Positions 25,005 through 38,200 of a stretch of DNA of 64,000 nucleotides are shown piece by piece. Origin of the DNA: Hermodice carunculata (lineage: Eukaryota; Annelida; Polychaeta; Eunicida; Amphinomidae); NCBI GenBank assembly GCA_964020975.1, contig OZ026623.1, positions 73,553,069 through 73,617,068 on the forward strand, read 5' to 3'. The position numbers were made by a program, and so were the translations under genes. Position 1 is the first letter of the stretch. Every line of letters starts with the position of its first letter. The notes under the pieces are model-generated. The model had not been told where the DNA came from, did no database searches, and saw only the letters and a program-made list of their open reading frames with translations.

Positions 25005-25020
25005 GACACATAACTGTTCT
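24899..25020. repeat. inverted repeat around a long (TA)n core
   Basis: AGAACAGTTATGTCTCCTCA and TGAGGACACATAACTGTTCT are inverse complements (one indel) flanking about 80 bases of TA repeat. The whole 122 bases is self-complementary and could form a cruciform. Confidence 0.9.
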
Positions 25021-25024
25021 GTGT

Positions 25025-26180
25025 GTGGAAGTTCAAATGAAACTTTCTCTAAACAACATGCCCCACATGCCAAATGAACCTTACTAAATCCTGAAAGCTT
25101 TGCCATTGTCATTAATATTTCTCTTCATGCTGTTTCATATAAACATGTTTAAATGAGTGCTCTTTCCATAATGTTATTATCGCATCTGGTCCTTGTTGGA
25201 ATCACGTTTCAGCACATAAGATTTATTGAAAAAGGATGAAAAATGGTCTAAAATCATATTTCAAAAGGGAATAAAAAACACCTATGTTTTATTTATCAAT
25301 TTTAAAAATATGATGCATAAACCATGAAAAATCTGAGTGACCCATCATTTTCAATCAAAATTACATTTATGCAGCTGTGATTAATATATACAGTATACAT
25401 ATTATGTGTATGCATATACCATGTGTCAATTCCTCTTTGAATTAATATTTTCTTACACTGTGGACAACATGAGATTGAAGGTCCTTCACTTTATCACAAT
25501 AATGCTTCGTGGATTCCAAAACATGGCTGAAATAGTACTTCACAGAAACATTGTGCTGCCCCTGTTTTAAAATTTTAAAAGAAAGAAAAAATGGGACAAA
25601 ATTTGAAATTATGGATTGAGACTACATAATCACATGGCAACCACTGTGTCGTTTTCTTCTGTCCTCATGTGTGCTCTGAACCAATCATGTCCCACTGTTC
25701 AATGGAAACCATGGAAACAAAGCTATGTAAAAATAAACAGCTGCTGAATCCTGACATCTCAACACTGGGGAATAAAGTGTGTTCTTGTCACAGATCTAAT
25801 GAAGTGATTGAAATTACTCCCATGCATAAGCAAGTCTGTTATTATTGTTTCAGTGTTACACAGTGATATACGTTCAGTGTTACATTGTAGCACAAGAAAC
25901 TCCTTTTCAACCCTTTCCTGGTCAGACATGTGGGTACAACCTTGTGTGTAAAAAACAATGCTGATCAAGGATTCACCAAAGTGTTTCCCAGAACTTTTAG
26001 TCACTTTCATCCCCAGTTTAGCAACAGAATAAATATTTGATAATTAACACAAACAACATTTACATCAAAAATGTTCACAAAGTCGCATGTATTTTCACTA
26101 TTTTAAGTGAAAAAGGATTAATTTAAATCTCATTGCCAAATGGGTTACCTCTACAGACTCTTGATAAACTGATAAATAAG
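25025..26180. other. no gene recognised
   Basis: AT-rich intergenic sequence downstream of the phosphatase gene. Confidence 0.5.
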
Positions 26181-26186
26181 ACACTA

Positions 26187-26253
26187 ATCATATATATACG
26201 GAAATATATATATGTATGTATGTATGTGTGTGTATATATATATATATTATATA
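26187..26253. repeat. TA/ATGT mixed microsatellite
   Basis: Short TA and GTAT/GTGT dinucleotide-tetranucleotide mixture. Confidence 0.8.
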
Positions 26254-26259
26254 GACACA

Positions 26260-26978
26260 CATCTAACAAGTAACAAGGTGGTAGCAGATTCCCTCTCAGC
26301 CATGATTATAACTATGTAGGCCTTGGGGTTAGGCTTACACACAGTCGTCATCAAGAAAGGATAATACTTGTTAGAGTGACCTTAACATCAACCACATCAC
26401 CCATTTCCAGTCCCTTTTGGCCACTAAAAAAAAAGCTAAAATGGAATGACTTTAAATTTAGACCAGCATTTTTAGCATCATAGCACACTCTGAGAATCAT
26501 TCAAAAATAAAGCTTATTTTGCACTGTTTCAATTTGCAAATTTAAGGGAAACTTATGGATACTGTGCCCTAATTATCTACAATGTGCCTTAATTGTCTAC
26601 AGCGTGGTAAATGAAGTGAGAAATAAAATGCAATAATGAGGCCTGTCAAAATTGGATAGAAACACAAATTTCTAGCATGATTTGTATGTACACTGTAGCA
26701 GAAAGTGGTGTGTGTCCTGGTCTGCAGTTCCATGTTTTGATGTTGCCATGCGGGTACTGTCCTCCATGCCCCTGCCCTGTACTCTAATGCCCCCACACAC
26801 AACACAACTCAAGCTTGCTTTAGAGCAGTAAAACAAAACCTGGTACCCACTGTTCACCAAAAGGGGCACAGAATCAGGTTTTGGTTTGTTGCCCCAAAAC
26901 TATTGCCTATATTCTGATCTCCTGGGGTCACAACCTGTAGCACTTCTAATTCATCCCACCGGTGACACCACACAGGCG
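26260..26978 (-). other. region after the phosphatase stop codon, probably containing its 3'UTR
   Basis: Minus-strand sequence downstream of the stop codon. No canonical AATAAA was recognised on the minus strand; an AATAAG variant lies near 26515. The 3'UTR end is therefore undetermined. Confidence 0.4.
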
Positions 26979-27172
26979 TTAGTCTGAATCAGAGAATTCA
27001 TCCTGACTCCTCACCAGCTTCACAGACTCAGGAATATGACCCATTTCCACCACATGTTTCCGTCCCCGTCGACGTTTCCGACTGCATTTTTTTCGACAAC
27101 AGCAAATGCAGATGATAAGTAACAGAAAGAGAAGCAGACCTCCTCCGCCAGCTACGACTGCAATACTCATCC
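26979..27172 (-). CDS. acid phosphatase last coding exon: membrane segment and cytoplasmic tail
   Basis: The acceptor is CGCTTATTGCAG. The exon completes a Trp codon and then encodes [20 protein letters not shown] followed by CICCC, a single membrane span with a glycine run and a cysteine cluster that could be palmitoylated. Next come a strongly basic stop-transfer block ([14 protein letters not shown]) and an acidic end, SQDEFSDSD, before the stop codon. The tail has no GYRHV-type tyrosine motif, which sends mammalian ACP2 to lysosomes. The acidic SDSD cluster could be a CK2 site; that is inference. The polyadenylation signal was not resolved. Confidence 0.88.
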
Positions 27173-30100
27173 CTGCAATAAGCGAGTTGTGTTTATTTCA
27201 TACTGACACGCTCTATACACATTGTAAATTATATCTAACTATAGAAAACTGTCCAAACAATTTTCAAATATATACCACACTGCGGGTAGTCATCTCATAT
27301 CATACATACATGTAGGTCTATATGTACATGTGATACCATGTTCATTCCAATTGTAGCGCATGCCCTAATAGAAGCACACATCCTACTTTTTAATTTTGGA
27401 GGTTCCATTATGAATTCAGGATTTCTCACTATTTTTTAAGACTAACTGCTTCTGATAAAAGAAGAGGGTTCATTGTTATTTTACGCTACGGTGAAAACTT
27501 GTTATAATGACACCATCTGTTTCCTAATAAATGTGTCGGATAACTGAATATGTCACATAAATGAGTCGAATCACAAAGAAAATAAACCTTTTCTCATGAA
27601 CATTTGTGTCATTATATTGAATATGTCAGATATCTGAGTGGCGCTTTAATGAGGTTTCACTGTATATTGATTCTATAATAACTGTAATTGTTGTGGTTTT
27701 TTAAATTAAGACATATTATTATCACAAAACTCTGCGAAAACCATATCTGCTCCAGGTAATCTTTGCATAAGTACAGCATGCTACTATTGTAATGAATATG
27801 GTACTCATGCCAATCATACTGTTAAGTAAAACCTGAATTTACAACTATACTTGTGCAAAATTAACTTGGTAATATTTAACATAGGTTTAAGGAACCATTA
27901 CACAGTTTTGCATTACTTATCAGACTCTGAACTTGATCATGGTCAATTTAAAATGATTGATTCACAACTTCAAAGGCTCCAATTAGCATTGTTCAGAAAA
28001 TGGAAGGATTTGGTGAAAATGTGCAAGAAGTGGAAGCTCTTTCATTAAAATGACAAGCACTGGCTAAAAGAAGCAGACTAGAAAATAAAATTTATGCGAG
28101 TCTTAATTATGACCAAAACATGCCAGATCTCCAACTTTATCCAGAGACTTGGAAGCCTGAGGATGTATCTACTACAAATGAAAAGACATTGGGAAAAAAA
28201 TGGGAGCCCTAAATCCCCACAGCGCATTATCAGTGAAGAGGGAGCACTTCACACTCCCTGCTATTTTATTGGTCAAATGATGTCAGGTGATCTCTTTTGA
28301 CCAGTGGTGCCCTCTAGTGATTAAGTTGTTCTATGTTTGTCCCATTTTGGTCCTTGGAAGAAGTATACACTCAATATGACATTCACTTACACTGCTTCAA
28401 TCCAAATATAGTAAAGCGTGCACACTCAATCTCTAATGGATACTTGTAGCTGTACTGCACGGACAGTTTTTCCATCCAAGTCCTAAATTCACAAGGATTG
28501 CCACAGCCTGAAAGATTAACAAACATTACAACATGTGATGACAAAATTACAACACTGACATGAGTGTTTTAAGGTTTTAGTCTGCAGGAAGCTATTTTTA
28601 AGCAACATACTATTTGCCTCCAAACCATAGCAAGTTCTGTATATCTTTTTACACTCCACTTTTGAGATGTGGAAAACATACAGAACTTTGTCTGTTCACC
28701 AGGAAAACATACTATGACACATAACAAAAGAATCAAAAGATAAAATAATACCACATGTATTCCATTTAATGCTTCTGCCCTAATTAACCCTTTCCCCCTT
28801 AAACCGGCCAAAACCGGCTGGTCAAATGTCATCTGCTTCAGCGTTTTCAACCGATTTCAACAGCAATGAAATACAATTTGACTGAGAATTGAAGATGAGA
28901 CCTTTCAAGACAACATGACCCAACAGCTTTCCACAGCATGGGTTGAGCACTTAGTGCCCAACCCATGCCGATGAAAGCTGTTGACTCAGTCTTTGTTCAA
29001 GGGGGAAAGGGTTAACCCATTCCTGGATAGGGCACATTGAGTAAAGCTGTTGACCAGAGAATACTATCTTGATATGTCTTATTTATACTTCTCATTCAAA
29101 ATATCTTTCTATAAATAGATTTAACTCATTCCATACCAGTCCCTGATTTTTCCCAGATTTACCTAGATTTAAGACAATTGCATATTTAAATTCTTCATGA
29201 AAAGAAATTTCATTCAAGTATCAACATGTCTATAGTCTTAAGTCAGTGGTTCTGGCACTGACCGATGCCTGTCACCATAGTATGGAATGAGTTAGCTAGA
29301 AACAATTCTTGGCTGACTTGAGCATGAATGGGTTAATGCTCCTCCCATTATTTCGTCTCCGAGAATATGTCAGAATTGCAAATTCTGAGAATGTGGTCAA
29401 TAAGCTGTTCTACACAGATTTCAATCAATATATAGTGCATTTAAGTTCAGAATATCTGCACAACTATATTGAATGAAAAAAAATATAACTGCCCTTGGAA
29501 GTGATAAGGAGGAACTAACACAATACATGACTTATTTTAAAGTGCAAACCTTAACTCACGTGTACTTTCTGTGTCACATTGTAAGCACCTAGAATGACTT
29601 ACAAGCTGTGTCAAAAAGCATCTCACAATGATAATAATTTACAACAATAACAATAATTTTTATTAAAACCTCCACTAGAGAGAAATATATAAAAAAGATA
29701 CATACAGTACATACAATGATAATTAAGTAATTTGGTGAGGTTATCATTTCAACAAGTTATCAAACCCTATGATTCTTATTAAATTTCAGCTAAATCTGTC
29801 AAAGCATTTTTCACAGATCATGGTAACAAACATCGATCATATGGACCTTAGGACTTATAGATGCATGGACAATCTGAAAAAAAATCATACCTATCTCCTT
29901 GAGTGGAGGCATAAAAGTGTTCTAAGTATGGGTTACCTACCAGGTGGTTTCATCAAGACTGGAGGTTTCGTACGATCTGCACGGTACCAGATCTGTACGC
30001 TATAGTTTCCTCTGTGATGTTCGTGTAACTCTAACATCAGAACTGCTGAGTACGGAATGGTGTCATTTTGAAAGACACCCAGAGCACACAACATTGCTGC

Positions 30101-33100
30101 CACAGACACATCATGCTGTACAAAAGAAGAAGAAAAAGAAGTCATAAAACATAAAAAGTGATATCAATAGACCTTTTTGGGATTCCAGAGGGCAGCACTT
30201 GAGGGAGATAATTTGCATAGGTTTTACTTATTTGCATAGTAACAAATCCCTTTGAAGCTTTTGTTAAGAAAATAACCAAATTTACACATATGAACACCGT
30301 CAAGTGCTGCCACCTGGGGTCTTAAATTCCACATTGTGCATGCTCTTTTCATGTTGTCTTTTTTTAGCTTTGAAAATAGTCTAAATGGCTGATCTAAGAG
30401 AGTCAGCAGGTTTCCTCAGGACACTTTGCATGCACATTGTGTGCAAAGTGTCCCGAGGAAAGCTGTTGACTAAGACTACTTTTTGCTTCAGACTAGGCTA
30501 GCTGGTGTTTAAATGAGGAATTTGAATCTTTTTACCACTATATGCTTTGCAGTAATGAAAAAACAGCTATAGCCATAATTAGCACTTTAAAGGTTAAAGG
30601 GCAGGTAGTGTCTCATTAAAGCGCTCATTAAAAGGACCATGCTGTATGAGGCTCAAAAGCCGAAAAATCTGGATTGGCATGTTTCAAAATTTATTTTGCA
30701 TTTAGTAAAACATGCAATCCTACGGTTCAACTGTAACATTGTATCAAAACCCAAAAGATTAACTCTGCAGGTTGACCTGGTTATCACAGGGTGTACTGAA
30801 TGCTAAGCCACATCATTTTACAACAGTTTTACAAATCTAGAAAATTTCTTTTCTTTCTGCATGCAACATCATAGATGAGCAACCAACTTTAACAGTTACT
30901 TACCTCTGAATATAACTGAACTTTCTGAGGTAACTTATCTAGTTTTCCATCAGCTATTTCACTCATTTTCTTCATCCAGTGACTCAAAATATACCCTGTG
31001 TTCATATCAAAATGATATCATGTCCACATGTGAAACTGTTTTAGCAGCTGGTCTACAATGTATTTTATTTTTAATGAAAGTCACAGGTATGCAAAAATCC
31101 CTATATAGTCAATAAATTACCACACATTCATAAGCATTTTTAACTGCATAAAAATCAACACATTCTGAAGTTTATAGACTGTTTTCCATACTGACTTTCT
31201 GTTTGCTTTTTGGCATTCACCTTCAGATTTTGGCAATTAAAATGCAATATCAGTCTTACATTTGACACCCACATGCATATTATAGTATTAACCATTTCAG
31301 ATGCCCCCCTCCACCCCACCCTAGCCCATATGACTTTTAGTCCAAAAAAAGCTGACATAAAACTAAAAACCCATCATTTATCCCTAGTGCTGTGGGGCCT
31401 GTGTCTGTACGGTCCACAACTTAGGTTGAAAAAACAACTGAGCAGTATTAGGGTTAATGTTGTCAATATAAGATGACTCATGTTAGTTTCCAAAGTGCCT
31501 ACGATATGTACATAGAAATGTAGTGACACATTTATTCATAGTTATCTAATTCAGGTCTGGGCTACTGTTGACCAGTTTGAGAGGCACACAGCTGTAGCTA
31601 CAGAAGTGAACAAAACTAATTGCTACACATACTGTGCCTGGTATGAAATTAAGCCTATTACTTTCAAAATTAACCCTTAAAGTGCTGATTTAAGATTGAG
31701 TCAACAGCTCTCCTTGGGACACTGCACACATAGCATGCAAAGTGTCCCAAGGAAAGCTGTTGACTAAGACTACTTTTTTGCTTTAGACTAGGCTTGCTGG
31801 TACTGTAAATTGCTTTTTATTTTCATGTGTTTAAATTTTCACGGTTTTTCTATTTTTGAAATTTCACTGTATTTTTAATTTCACTATTTTGGACATAATT
31901 CCTATTCAAACAATGTTAAAATACTATTTCACTGTGTTTTTATTTTCACGGTTTTGTACCATAAGCGAAAATAAGAATACAGCGAAATTAAAGCAATTTA
32001 CAGTATTTGAATAAAAGGTATCTTTAGAAGAAATTTGAATCTTTTATGTTTAACGGTAATGTGAAAACAACTATAGCAGTGATTAGCTCTTTAAGGGTAA
32101 AGATTGGAAAAATCTTATGAGACAAAGACCGAAAGGAATCATTTCGTGTAAGCAAGGAGTGTACACATAGGCTCCTTGACCAGTATAAGCTAAAATGTAC
32201 ATATCTATGATTCACAAGTGTCAAGGACAGTCATTACAATGTTTGGATAGACAGGTTGAATCCAATATATCCCCTGGGTTTGGTTTGCTATCATGGACAG
32301 TACAAAGAGAAGTTCAGTTTGCACAATTATGGCTGAGTTTACAGATTTTCTGGGTACAGAGTTGGCACTTGGCTGCTCAACCCACACTAGCTGCTGAACT
32401 GCAAAATAATAGTTTTACTAAGTCTCATCAACAATTCTCATTTAAATTGTTTGAACAAAAAATGAAAAAGTAAACAAATTGAAGTCAATGACATTTTACA
32501 TCCAACCAGTTTTGGCCAGTGTATGGTAATTTGAAGATGAAAGGTGAACAATAGAAGGTAAACGCCTGGCCACAGTAAAACAAACTAAAACAAGTCCGAA
32601 AAGTTTTGTGTGAATCATCAGGGACACAATATGACTATTAGAAACTTAATTCTATTTATAAAAGTGGAAGGATTTGATAGAACACTTACCCCCACGATAC
32701 CTTGCACGGTCCTCTGCATACATCAGGTACATTACCCATCCAACAAACTTTTTACCCTTCTCAAAGAAAGTCTCTGTGGCCCATGACGGAATTGTCATAT
32801 TTTTCAGTTGCTGAAAGGCACACCAGTTTAATGTATGAGCATTTTCTTTGCTTCTCAAGGGAGTTTTAGACTGCGCTGGAGAATTTATAAAATAAAGAAT
32901 AGCAAGTTGTCATTGTCATCATTATCAAGTTTTAAAATGGTAATCAAAATTACATGTATCACAATTTGTGTACACATATTACGTTTTCACTGTCTGACAA
33001 GAGATGATCAGATGTGAAATACATGCAAATAAGTCTTCCAAGAAAGTACGATATTATGGTAAAGTTGTATTTCATTGTTTTACTAATACAATATTTATTC

Positions 33101-35230
33101 TCAGTTTTAAAAAACAATACAACAGTAGCATCTCAGGCTAGTATCACCGAGCAGAATCATTTGAGTGTTATACTTTCTCATTGATACACACAAATTTTGC
33201 CACTTGAACCCACAAGTCTTCAATGACACGTTTTCTGACAGTAGAAAAGCATCCCTTATGGGAACACAGGGTACAATATACCAAACACAAAGTATCATTT
33301 GGATCATAAAACATCATCATATATAAGAGAGGATAAAACGAAAACTTTGGCATATTTTCAGTCTTGATATTACAGTACTTGTCTGTGTGACAGACCCAAT
33401 TTTTGTACCGCTATATTATATGCACCCTAAGTAAGGTCAAGCACCTTGAACCCAAGTGTTATACCCCAAGATCAATGAATGCAGTGTCATGTCACAATGA
33501 ACACTGTCATACTTACCTCAATGCACACTGTGTCATATTTCAATAAACATGGTGTCATACTCATGGTCTTACCTCAATGAACATCCTGTCATGCTAAGCC
33601 ATGGTCTTACCCCAATGAACATGGTGTCATGCTAATTATATATATACAGATAGGCACACATATCTACACTATAGGTCGGCACACCCAAAACACTGTAAAC
33701 AAAGTGGCCCCTATAGTCAACTACTCAGGGTCAAGAGAATTTGCACCCATAAGGAAGATTTTGAGATAAATGCTCAAAAAATTCTAAACTTCTTGAAAGC
33801 ACGTGGCTATCCGCCAGGTAAACTACAGGAAGCACTTGTCAAAGTGCGCCTCTTAGATAGAAACTCAATCCTAACATCTCCCAGGCCAGCTCAGACAGAG
33901 GAAACAGGAAGGTTAGACCTCATTACAACATACAATCCAGCACTACCACCTCTGAAAGACATAATTCAGAGGAACTGGGGCACTATCCGAGCAGCCAGAA
34001 ATGCACCAGTGCTAGAAAACCAACAGGTGACGCTAGGCTTTAGACGCACCAAGAATCTCAAAGATGATCTCATCAGATCCAGGCTTAGGTACCCACCAAC
34101 ACAAAAAATAGTACCAGCGATCACTGGCATTATCGACAGCAACCCCTGCAATACACAAAATTGCAGATATTGCCCCAAGATGGACACAAGGGGCCTCGTC
34201 ACGAGCACCCAAACAGGACGCTCGTACGACACTCCAATCGGAGGTTCGTGCAAACACAACAACTTGGTGTACCTACTGACATGTAAGGTATGCCACAAAC
34301 AATATGTTGGCCAGACGGGCCGCACCCTGATGGATAGAATGCGCGAGCATTTCTATTACATCACCAGAAAGGACTGTACCCAACCGTTAGGGAGACATTT
34401 CCAACTCCCCAACCATGACTCCCCAGATTTGACCATTCAAATCGTGGAACATATACGCACACCTCCAACTCTAGAAAAGACACTGAGGTTGCGTCTTGCG
34501 AGAGAATCCTTTTGGATACACCAGTTGCGCACAACAGAACCGTTTGGTCTTAACATCATGGGTAGATGAACTCCTTGTTCAGTAATGTGCTAATTATATA
34601 TAAGCCATGGTTTTACCTCAATGAACCTGGTGTCATGCTAAGTCATGGTCTTATCTTGAACATGGTGTTATTCTTAGTCATGGTCTACCTCAATAAATGG
34701 TTTCATGTTTACTCATGCTTTTACCTCAATAAATATGGTGTCACACTTACCCATGGTCTTACCTCACTGAACAAGAGATCATACATTGTCATGGCCTTAC
34801 CTCAAAACACATGGTGTCATGCTTGCTCATGACTGCCACATTGCTATTTACTTGTTTAACTTACTTTGGATTTATTTCCATAATTGTCATTTTTGGTCAT
34901 ATTCATGTACACTGTATTCCATTAATTCTAGTTACACATAACAGGCTTTTTTCTGTGACTATTGTTTATTGTTGGTGTAAATGAATTACATATGGCTATC
35001 TATAATGTAAGACCCATGCCAAAGCATAGCAAAGGATGAAGAAAACCAATTATTCAGTGGCACTGCATTATAATTCAGTACTTTCCGCCGAAGTTGGCGC
35101 TGCAGTCGACGCATGCGCATAGACGCGCAAACTCGCCTTGCGGGGTTCATGCTTTAGGCACCATTGTGAATAAATAGAGAGGACACCACTTTTTAATGCC
35201 TGCAAAGTTGTAAATATGTATATATAATTT

Positions 35231-35271
<41 letters not shown>

Positions 35272-38200
35272 CGTTTTTTATTTAGCGATGGGGGGGGGGG
35301 GGGTAAAGATCACTGTGCAGTGTTTGGGTGTTGCAATAGAAGAGGGAAGGCGGGATGTGAATCTTTGTCGTTTCACCGGATACCAGCTCGGCAGCCTCAC
35401 CACGCCCGGCGGATCCACGCCATCTCCAGAAAAGAGAAACCCACCGATAACTGGGTTGTTTGTAGTAAGCATTTTGTAAATAAGAAACTCTCCAAAGATA
35501 GCAACAATGTAGACTTTGTACCGACATTATTCATAGGAAAGCAAGAGACTGGGGAAACGCAAAAACCATCATGCGATATTTCAAAGCGGTCATTATACTG
35601 CATTAAATGGCTTGACAATCATTGATATCCACTCTACTTTAGTGAAAAGATTGGCTGAAGAAACTTGTCAAAATTTATATGCTCGTCTTAACTGCTCTTA
35701 AGCGGTCACCCTGCAGCAAACAAGTTAATCGTCTGACAATAGTGGGCCACACGGTAGCTGCTACCCCACTGCGTACCAGTAAGTCACGGTAGCCGTTTCA
35801 GCCTCAAGGTGTCATAATCCCATTATCAGGTAATGACCGCTACCGCTGGCTTGGGCCCCATGGGGTGTGAAATACACAAACGTGCTCTCTGTGTCTGGAC
35901 AGTCCTACTGGCATTAACTGTTACGCTTTCCTTGTCATTTTACTGCTTTCCCGTTATTCTGATAGAAACTAAATTTTTGTATTTGGGCAAAGGAGCGTTT
36001 TGGTACTGAGTAGATATAATTTATAAACAATGAAATAATCCACGAGTAAATCTGCCTCAATCATGTGCACTTTTTAAGCGAAAGTTGTGCTGCTGAGTCT
36101 CGCCTTGAAAAGGTGACTGCCGTCTTGCAAGTGTCAATAAAGTGACGAAACAAAATTAATATTCTGGTTATGATCACAAATATAATGTAACTATTTTGAT
36201 ACATATTAAACAACAGTAACAAGTTCCATCTACAAAGCAGAACCATGCTAAGACCCGAGTAGAAAAAAGACGCAACTGACCAGGAGACACAAAACTTTTT
36301 TCACTTTGCCGGCTCTGAATACCGCATCTGCCCCGTCTAACACCCTTTGCGTAGGTAAATTTTCAATGTCTTTTGTTTCACATTTATCAATTCTCCATTG
36401 GTTAGATAATCTGTTACAAATCCAAGGCTGAGTTTTGGTATAACGGCAAGTGTGTCAGTCCATTGGTCGCCACACCCATTCCATATGTCTGCAAAGTTGA
36501 TACATTCATTACCGGCAGCTTGATCTGATGTTACTTTTTTGCGTTAGTTGCACACAAAATCCTGTGAATGAGGCTTGCTTTTTTCCCATTCTTCTTTCTC
36601 CCAAGATTTTGTAATATTTCCTTCAGTTCTGTGTTTGTTTTTTTTTGGCGAGATTGCCCTCTGTATACATGTTCTCAGCCATAGGAAATACACTGTGAGT
36701 GAATGGACTCGCGTACCCGACCCCCGGCAAAAGCAATTTTGGCCGCGAGAGGTCTCTGAATATCATTTGGAAACGCAGTGCCGCGTGGTGGCGGCAAGGA
36801 CTGAATTGTGCATCACTATTCATGAACAGTTGGTACCGCTGTCTCCTGTTGTTTTTACTGATGTTTACTTGTACTGTTCACAACAAAGAATGTTCAGTGT
36901 ACTGTGTCTTGAACTTTTTTTATCTGTTACATATCAACTTAAAAAGATGTAAAGGTAAACCATCCAGAAGCCTCTCTCGTTCTTACTCAACTCTATTCGG
37001 ATAAGTTATGTGTTTTGTCACCTGATAATGTATTTTTACATGGTATAATTATTGGCTCTTTGAGGTGATATTCATCCGAAACCTGGGCCATCTATTTCTA
37101 AGTATCTTAATATTATTCATATGAATGTGAATAGCTTAATTGTAAACAATACATTAGAAGAACTTCAAAGCCTCTGTATTCACCACAATGTTAATCTACT
37201 TGCTTTAATGAAACAAAATTGGACCAGCATGTGCTAGATGCTGATGTATCAATACTTGGCTTTAAGTCCCCGTACAGACTCGATCGCAATCAACACGGGC
37301 CTGGTGTGGCAATTTATGTGGAAGACAGTATAAACGCCAAGGAGAGACATAATCTTTACAATCAATCAACGGAGTACCTGTGGGTTGAGTTATATTTCCA
37401 CGGATGTAAAATTTTTGTCCGAATTACTACAGACCACCTGGGCAGAACATAAACCAAAGTCAAAATTTTCTGAACTCTTTTCAAGACTCTGTAGAGCAAC
37501 TCTTGATGGAAAGCCCCCAAGCAATTATTGTGACAGGCAACTATTGTGTAGCTCATTGTCTGAGCGGCAATTTTTAAACACATGTAAAGGGCTTAATTTA
37601 ATGCAGATGGTTACCGATCCAACAAGAGGTCTGTCCCCATTAGATCTTGTACTTGTTGTAGAGGACACAGTCAACAGCAACATAACTAACCTAGAACCTA
37701 TTTCTACATGTGATCACAAACCATTGTTAATTTAGACAGATATTTCACTCCGCAAACTCAAGGCTTATAAAAAGGTTATTTGGAATTACAATAGAATAGA
37801 CGCTGATAAGGTTCAAAATTCTTTATCTTCCGCTCCCTGGGATGCATTTTTCATAGATGATGATGTAAATGATATTGCTTTGGCTGTGACAAAATTTCTG
37901 AAGGAAGTAGTTTCTGACTGTGTACCGCACAAAGGACTAACTATACGCCCCAGGGATAAGCTCTTCATGACAGGTGAATTAAGATGCAAAAATGAGGGAA
38001 AGAAACAGGGCTTATAAAAAAGTAAAAGAAATCAGGAAGCGACGATGATTGGGCATGGTATAGTCATTTACAAAATGGTGTCGTTCAGCTCCTTAAAAAG
38101 GCAAAATGTGATTATTATGCAAAAGTGTATAATATTTTGTCTGACAAGACCACTGAAACAAAGAAGGGGTAGGCCACTTTAAAAAGTGCGTGCGGATGGT

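Noticed and set aside
33966-34325. 119-codon minus-strand frame over the Penelope-like region
   Set aside because: It is the antisense shadow of the well-supported GIY-YIG nuclease frame.
33430-34835. Possible CRISPR-like array of short regular repeats
   Set aside because: Eukaryotic intron context, diverged units without unique spacers of constant length, and a clear relation to an exon end; it is a minisatellite.
36575-37004. Frames of 100-125 codons upstream of the LINE endonuclease, considered as LINE ORF1
   Set aside because: No zinc-knuckle, coiled-coil or PHD-type motif visible; left as unassigned.
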